Shown: one piece after another, positions 6,432 through 10,063 of the stretch | Layout: each line of letters starts with the position of its first letter | Position numbering within the stretch: position 1 is the first letter of the stretch | Origin: an uncultured Flavobacteriales bacterium | Lineage (GTDB): Bacteria; Bacteroidota; Bacteroidia; Flavobacteriales_D; Sanyastnellaceae | Assembly (NCBI GenBank): GCA_937897625.1 | Contig: CALCNZ010000056.1 | Coordinates: 1 to 10,063 of the forward strand | Length of the DNA stretch: 10,063 nucleotides | Reading direction: 5' to 3' | The notes under the pieces: model-generated | Seen by the model: the letters and a program-made list of their open reading frames with translations, nothing else | What the model was told of the DNA's origin: nothing | Database searches by the model: none | Translations under genes and position numbers: made by a program

Positions 6432-7667
6432 ATGAAGGATTTATTGTCGCAGTACGAAAATAAGAAACCAGAGGTAGTTTTTGAATGGAACGATCCGTAT
6501 ACAGAAGCACAAGGTTGGGTAGTGATTAACTCATTGCGTGGAGGAGCCGCAGGTGGCGGAACCCGCATGAGAGTTGGCTTAGACAAGCATGAAGTGTTGT
6601 CGTTAGCTAAAACCATGGAAGTGAAGTTCACGGTTAGCGGACCACAAATTGGTGGCGCGAAGAGTGGAATTAATTTCGATCCCGCTGATCAGCGAAAGAA
6701 GGAAGTGTTGAAGCGTTGGTATGCTGCAGTAACTCCTTTATTGAAACATTACTACGGAACAGGTGGTGATTTGAACGTAGATGAGATTCATGAAGTTATT
6801 CCAATGACGGAAGATTGCGGTGTATGGCATCCGCAAGAAGGTGTGTTCAACGGACACTTCAAGCCTACGGAAGCGCAGAAAGTAAAGCGTATTGGAAATT
6901 TGAGAAGAGGTGTTGTTAGCATCATTGAAGACGAAAAGTTTTCTCCAGATGTGAATATGAAATTCAAGGTAGCCGATATGATTACCGGCTACGGTGTTGC
7001 GGAGAGTGTTCGTCATTTCTTCGAAATATGGAAAAATGAGAAGAGTCTTGTTGGGAAGAAAGTGATTGTTCAAGGTTGGGGAAATGTTGGCGCTGCTGCA
7101 GCTTTTTACATGAATCAAGCAGGTGCTTCTGTTGTTGGAATCATTGACAGAAACGGCGGATTGATTAACGAGAACGGATATTCATTCGAAGAGATTCGTA
7201 CGTTGTTTTTGAATCGCGTGAACAACACGTTGGTTGCTGAAGGCATGTTGTCGTTCGAGGAGATTAATTCAAAAATTTGGGATCTTCAAGCCGATGTATT
7301 TCTTCCATGTGCGGCGTCGCGCTTGGTGAGTCAAGATCAAGCAGAGCACATGCACAAAGCAGGAGTATCTGTCATTGCATGCGGAGCGAATGTGCCTTTT
7401 GCTGATCAACAGATTTTTTACGGACCTATTTCTGAATGGTGCGATGCCCATTTCAGTGTTGTTCCTGACTTCATTTCGAATTGTGGAATGGCGCGAGTTT
7501 TTGCTTATTTGATGAGTAATTCAGAGGTTGACTTGTCCGATGAAGGAATTTTCTCTGACACTTCCAAAGTTATTGGTGAGGCCTTGAAAAATGTTCATCA
7601 ACAGGGAAATGAAGAGCAGTTCGTTTCGAAGCATGCGTTTGAAATTGCATTAAAAAAATTAGTTTAA
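6432..7667 (+). CDS. Glu/Leu/Phe/Val-type amino-acid dehydrogenase, leucine-dehydrogenase-like
   Basis: The family performs NAD(P)-dependent reversible oxidative deamination of an amino acid to the 2-oxo acid and ammonia in the cytoplasm. The protein is 411 residues. The N-terminal domain (about 1-175) has GGGTRMR (41-47), K65, GGAKSGI with K77 (74-80) and D113 in GGDLNVDE. By comparison with leucine dehydrogenase (K68, K80, D115) these are the substrate-binding Lys, catalytic Lys and catalytic Asp. The C-terminal Rossmann domain has GWGNVG (215-220), the strand-end Asp 239 in IIDRNGG, LPCAAS (291-296) and VPDFISNCG. The GGTRM block and short loops favour a leucine/branched-chain-type enzyme over a true glutamate dehydrogenase, but the specificity residues cannot be read reliably. 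It is longer than typical leucine dehydrogenase (about 360). It is first in a four-gene coupled operon; its stop is one base before the next start. Cofactor preference not decided. Confidence 0.92.
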   Translation: MKDLLSQYENKKPEVVFEWNDPYTEAQGWVVINSLRGGAAGGGTRMRVGLDKHEVLSLAKTMEVKFTVSGPQIGGAKSGINFDPADQRKKEVLKRWYAAVTPLLKHYYGTGGDLNVDEIHEVIPMTEDCGVWHPQEGVFNGHFKPTEAQKVKRIGNLRRGVVSIIEDEKFSPDVNMKFKVADMITGYGVAESVRHFFEIWKNEKSLVGKKVIVQGWGNVGAAAAFYMNQAGASVVGIIDRNGGLINENGYSFEEIRTLFLNRVNNTLVAEGMLSFEEINSKIWDLQADVFLPCAASRLVSQDQAEHMHKAGVSVIACGANVPFADQQIFYGPISEWCDAHFSVVPDFISNCGMARVFAYLMSNSEVDLSDEGIFSDTSKVIGEALKNVHQQGNEEQFVSKHAFEIALKKLV

Positions 7668-7668
7668 G

Positions 7669-8325
7669 ATGATCTATTTGCAAGCCGCGCCTGAGGGAGC
7701 AACCTACGAGAAATCGTTGGATTTAATTGGCCTAATCTTCAAAGGAGGATGGGTGATGGTTCCTCTCTTGCTTCTCTCTATTTTAACGATTGTTATTGTT
7801 GTTGAACGCTATTTGTTTTTAGGAAAGCAAGGCGTTGGAAAGAAAAATAATTTCGAAAATTTTTTGGCGGCTCTGAAAGTTGGAAACAACAAAGAAGCTA
7901 TGCGTTTGTGTGAAGAAGACAACGCGGCTTGGTCGCGTATTTTTCAATATGCTGCGCTCACTGAAATTTCTGGAGACGAGCAAGAGAAGTTAATGGAGCA
8001 AGCAGCAAATGTGGAAGTGGCATATTTGGAAAGACGTTTGAATGTATTGTCGATCGTTGCCGGTGTCGCGCCGCTCTTGGGATTCATTGGAACCATTGCG
8101 GGGGTTATTACAATTTTCTTCGACATTTCAACCACAGCAGACATTAGCATTGGAGTTATTTCTGAAGGTCTTTATCAGAAAATGGTTTCTTCTGCAGGTG
8201 GATTGGTAGTTGGAATTATTGCCTTCGTGTTTTACCAATTGCTTCAAAATTCGGTAGACAAGTTTGTGGCGCAAATGGAGGAATATTCACTTCAACTTAA
8301 AACATTATTCCTTCAAGGAAAATGA
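7669..8325 (+). CDS. exbB: MotA/TolQ/ExbB-family proton channel protein
   Basis: This 218-residue inner-membrane protein forms the pentameric proton channel that, with an ExbD/TolR dimer, turns proton-motive force into work on a periplasmic partner. Three membrane segments are visible: about 26-48 (GGWVMVPLLLLSILTIVIVV), 126-151 (SIVAGVAPLLGFIGTIAGVI) and 173-193. A cytoplasmic region separates the first two. APLLGFIGTIAGV and GGLVVGIIAFVFYQ are the diagnostic blocks. T142 occupies the TM2 channel threonine position. In TM3 the threonine equivalent to E. coli ExbB T181 is serine (S175) by eye. It starts one base after the dehydrogenase stop and overlaps the next gene by four bases, so translation is coupled. 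It could equally serve a TonB, Tol or other envelope motor; the symbol is a family guess. Confidence 0.9.
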   Translation: MIYLQAAPEGATYEKSLDLIGLIFKGGWVMVPLLLLSILTIVIVVERYLFLGKQGVGKKNNFENFLAALKVGNNKEAMRLCEEDNAAWSRIFQYAALTEISGDEQEKLMEQAANVEVAYLERRLNVLSIVAGVAPLLGFIGTIAGVITIFFDISTTADISIGVISEGLYQKMVSSAGGLVVGIIAFVFYQLLQNSVDKFVAQMEEYSLQLKTLFLQGK

Positions 8326-8729
8326 ATATTAAGAGAAGAAAGAAGCGAGGAGCTGTGGTGAACACACATGCGTTGAACGACATTATGTTCTTCTTGCTTT
8401 TGTTTTTCCTTATTCTTTCTACGCTTGCGAATCCGAATGTCATTAAAGTGCTTTTACCCGAAGCCGGAGAGACGCAGCAACGCGAGCCGAAGAAGTCGTT
8501 GCAGTTAGCGGTAGATGAATATCACGATTACTATTTAGATGGAGAGAAGATGAGTGTTGAGCAGTTGGGTCAGCGCTTGGACTATATTGGAAAGACCTTT
8601 CCAGAAAGCACGTGTTCCATTTCAATGGATCGGAATTTACCTGTTCAAGATTTGGTGGAAGTCATGCAGCTCGGTGCGAAGAGTGATATTCGCATGTATT
8701 TAAAAACTACCAAAGTTGAAGGCGAATGA
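8322..8729 (+). CDS. exbD: ExbD/TolR-family biopolymer transport protein
   Basis: This 135-residue partner of the preceding channel protein is a single-pass inner-membrane protein. A short basic cytoplasmic tail (NIKRRKKRG) leads to a transmembrane helix of about 18-37. Asp 20 in ALNDIMFFLLLFF occupies the conserved protonatable position (E. coli ExbD D25). A periplasmic domain of about 45-130 follows. The length is typical. The start overlaps the stop of the channel gene in an ATGA, and its own stop overlaps the antiporter start the same way. AAGGA sits just before its ATG. No second ExbD and no TonB gene follow, unlike the exbB-exbD-exbD-tonB order often seen in Bacteroidota, so it may act as TolR or use a TonB encoded elsewhere. 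Family firm, partner inferred. Confidence 0.9.
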   Translation: MNIKRRKKRGAVVNTHALNDIMFFLLLFFLILSTLANPNVIKVLLPEAGETQQREPKKSLQLAVDEYHDYYLDGEKMSVEQLGQRLDYIGKTFPESTCSISMDRNLPVQDLVEVMQLGAKSDIRMYLKTTKVEGE

Positions 8730-10030
8730 TAACAGCCATTCTTTTCGTTTTCGTTCTAGCATACATTCTTATTGCGGCAGAACACGCAGTAAAAATTGAT
8801 AAAGCCGCCACTGCGCTTATAGCGGGTGTTTTGTGTTGGACACTTTTAGTTCTTGCTCCAACTGGAATTTCACACGAAGTATTTGAAGGTCGCTTAGGTC
8901 ATCACATCGAAGAGATTTCAGGAATCTTATTGTTCTTAATGGGCGCAATGACCATTGTTGAAATTATTGACGCACACAATGGATTCGCGATTATTACCGA
9001 TCGTATTTCAACAAAGAGTCAAGTGAAATTACTTTGGATTATTTCTTTGATTTCATTCTTCTTGTCTGCCGCGTTGGATAATCTCACGACTGCAATTGTC
9101 ATGGTTAGTCTTGCGCGAAAGCTCATTAGCAATCAAAAATCGCGTTGGTTTTTTGCAGGTGTCATTGTTATTGCTGCGAACGCCGGTGGCGCTTGGAGTC
9201 CGATAGGTGATGTGACGACAACGATGCTTTGGATTGGCGGACAAGTGACCTCTTCTTCTTTGATGCTGGATTTGTTTTTACCAAGTTTTGTGAGTCTTTT
9301 GGTGCCAGTAATTGTGTTGTCATTTGTGTTGAAAGGAAATTTAGAGCGACCAGAATTGCACGAATCTGCAACCACTGATTTGACTCGTTCGAAACAGATG
9401 ATAGTGTTTGTTTTAGGATTGGGCGGATTGCTTTTCGTTCCGGTTTTTAAAACGCTAACACACTTACCTCCATTTATGGGAATGATGATTTCAGTTGGAG
9501 TGCTTTGGTTGGTGACTGATTTGATGAATGGAAGACAAATGGATTCCGATAAGGCGAAGTATTCGGCGTTGAGTGCGTTGCGAAAAATTGATATGCCTTC
9601 GGTTCTTTTCTTCTTGGGAATTTTACTTTCGGTAAGTGCGCTTCAAGAAGCGGGTCACTTGACGCAGTTATCGTTTTGGTTGAAGGAACAGTTGAATAAC
9701 ACCTATGCGATTAACATTTCGATTGGCGTGCTTTCAGCGATTGTAGATAACGTTCCATTGGTTGCAGCCAGCATTGGCATGTATCCGATAGAGGCTGCCG
9801 GGACATCGGATGTATGGGCTTCGCATTTTATTCAAGACGGAACGTTTTGGCATTTTTTGGCCTACACTGCAGGCACCGGCGGCAGTATGCTAATCATAGG
9901 ATCTGCCGCAGGTGTGGCTGCAATGGGGCTCGAGAAGATGTCGTTCACGTGGTACCTGAAAAACATCTCACTCTGGGCCATGTTAGGTTTCTTCAGTGGT
10001 GCAGGAGTATATATTCTCATGCACTTGTAG
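8726..10030 (+). CDS. nhaD: NhaD-type Na+/H+ antiporter (ion transporter superfamily)
   Basis: This 434-residue, very hydrophobic inner-membrane protein, with about a dozen predicted membrane spans, exports Na+ (or Li+) in exchange for H+. The NhaD hallmark is the long block around 151-170, NAGGAWSPIGDVTTTMLWI. The family's two inverted halves are visible as paired breaks in helices. D118-N119 in AALDNLTT and D341-N342 in AIVDNVPL form matching DN elements, and the second half has GTGGSMLIIGSA (383-394). The length is normal for the family and no truncation is seen. Its start overlaps the exbD stop by four bases (ATGA), so it is the last member of the translationally coupled operon. Its TAG abuts a stop on the opposite strand. 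Transporter family firm; ion selectivity and direction are from family knowledge. Confidence 0.9.
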   Translation: MITAILFVFVLAYILIAAEHAVKIDKAATALIAGVLCWTLLVLAPTGISHEVFEGRLGHHIEEISGILLFLMGAMTIVEIIDAHNGFAIITDRISTKSQVKLLWIISLISFFLSAALDNLTTAIVMVSLARKLISNQKSRWFFAGVIVIAANAGGAWSPIGDVTTTMLWIGGQVTSSSLMLDLFLPSFVSLLVPVIVLSFVLKGNLERPELHESATTDLTRSKQMIVFVLGLGGLLFVPVFKTLTHLPPFMGMMISVGVLWLVTDLMNGRQMDSDKAKYSALSALRKIDMPSVLFFLGILLSVSALQEAGHLTQLSFWLKEQLNNTYAINISIGVLSAIVDNVPLVAASIGMYPIEAAGTSDVWASHFIQDGTFWHFLAYTAGTGGSMLIIGSAAGVAAMGLEKMSFTWYLKNISLWAMLGFFSGAGVYILMHL

Positions 10031-10063
10031 TTAATTTTCAATCACGAATTTTTCAGTCTGAAC
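10031..10063 (-). CDS. C-terminal end of a convergent gene (rest outside window), possibly a type IX secretion sorting tail
   Basis: The minus strand reads in frame VQTEKFVIEN then TAA (the TAA is at 10033-10031), and it is open to the window edge. A basic residue followed by a short hydrophobic strand (KFVIEN) is how type IX secretion sorting domains often end in Bacteroidota. Eleven codons are far too few to identify a protein. The stop sits directly against the antiporter stop on the other strand, so the two genes would converge with no spacer. Confidence 0.33.
   Translation of the reverse strand, partial: VQTEKFVIEN

Noticed and set aside
6738..7118. Minus-strand open frame of 126 codons inside the dehydrogenase gene
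   Set aside because: Opposite the catalytic domain and Rossmann motif of a clear enzyme; no independent evidence.

Overview
The window looks like chromosomal DNA from a member of the Bacteroidota, most likely a Flavobacteriia-like lineage. Four things point there. The 2-oxo acid dehydrogenase E1 is a single fused alpha/beta chain. The TonB-dependent receptor has an N-terminal carboxypeptidase-regulatory-like domain. A TAnnTTTG-type -7 promoter element lies in the only divergent intergenic gap. Shine-Dalgarno sequences are mostly weak. Base composition is moderate (roughly mid-40s % G+C by eye), except for a clearly AT-richer stretch at about 2.7-3.18 kb.

Layout. (1) Positions 1-279 hold the C-terminal part of an AlkB-family 2OG/Fe(II) dioxygenase on the + strand, cut by the window edge. 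(2) Positions 338-2707 hold the fused E1 of a 2-oxo acid dehydrogenase complex, also +. (3) From 6392 down to 2708 four genes run on the minus strand, in transcription order: a DUF4349 lipoprotein, a TonB-dependent receptor, a small 59-residue antitoxin candidate, and a ParE/RelE-type toxin that overlaps the antitoxin. (4) From 6432 to 10030 four + strand genes are packed with a 1-nt gap and then two 4-nt overlaps: a Glu/Leu/Phe/Val-type dehydrogenase, an ExbB/TolQ-type proton channel, an ExbD/TolR-type partner, and an NhaD-type Na+/H+ antiporter. (5) The last 33 bases are an open minus-strand reading frame ending in TAA, probably the C-terminus of a convergent gene.

How the genes may work together. 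The + operon couples an amino-acid dehydrogenase to proteins that use or exchange H+ and Na+ across the inner membrane. The ExbB/ExbD pair could energise outer-membrane TonB-dependent receptors such as the one in this window, but no TonB gene is visible. The dehydrogenase has leucine-dehydrogenase-like active-site motifs. The fused E1 could therefore act on the branched-chain 2-oxo acids it would produce, but the two genes are about 4 kb apart and the substrates are inferred. The toxin-antitoxin pair is the most obviously accessory element.

Gene coverage is nearly complete and there is no gene-free stretch over 300 bases. I found no RNA gene, CRISPR array, insertion sequence or convincing terminator. 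I did not find a clearly new multi-gene system. The more interesting points are the dehydrogenase/ExbB/ExbD/NhaD operon, the AT-rich toxin-antitoxin pair whose antitoxin is easy to miss, and the fused E1 with a long charged linker.
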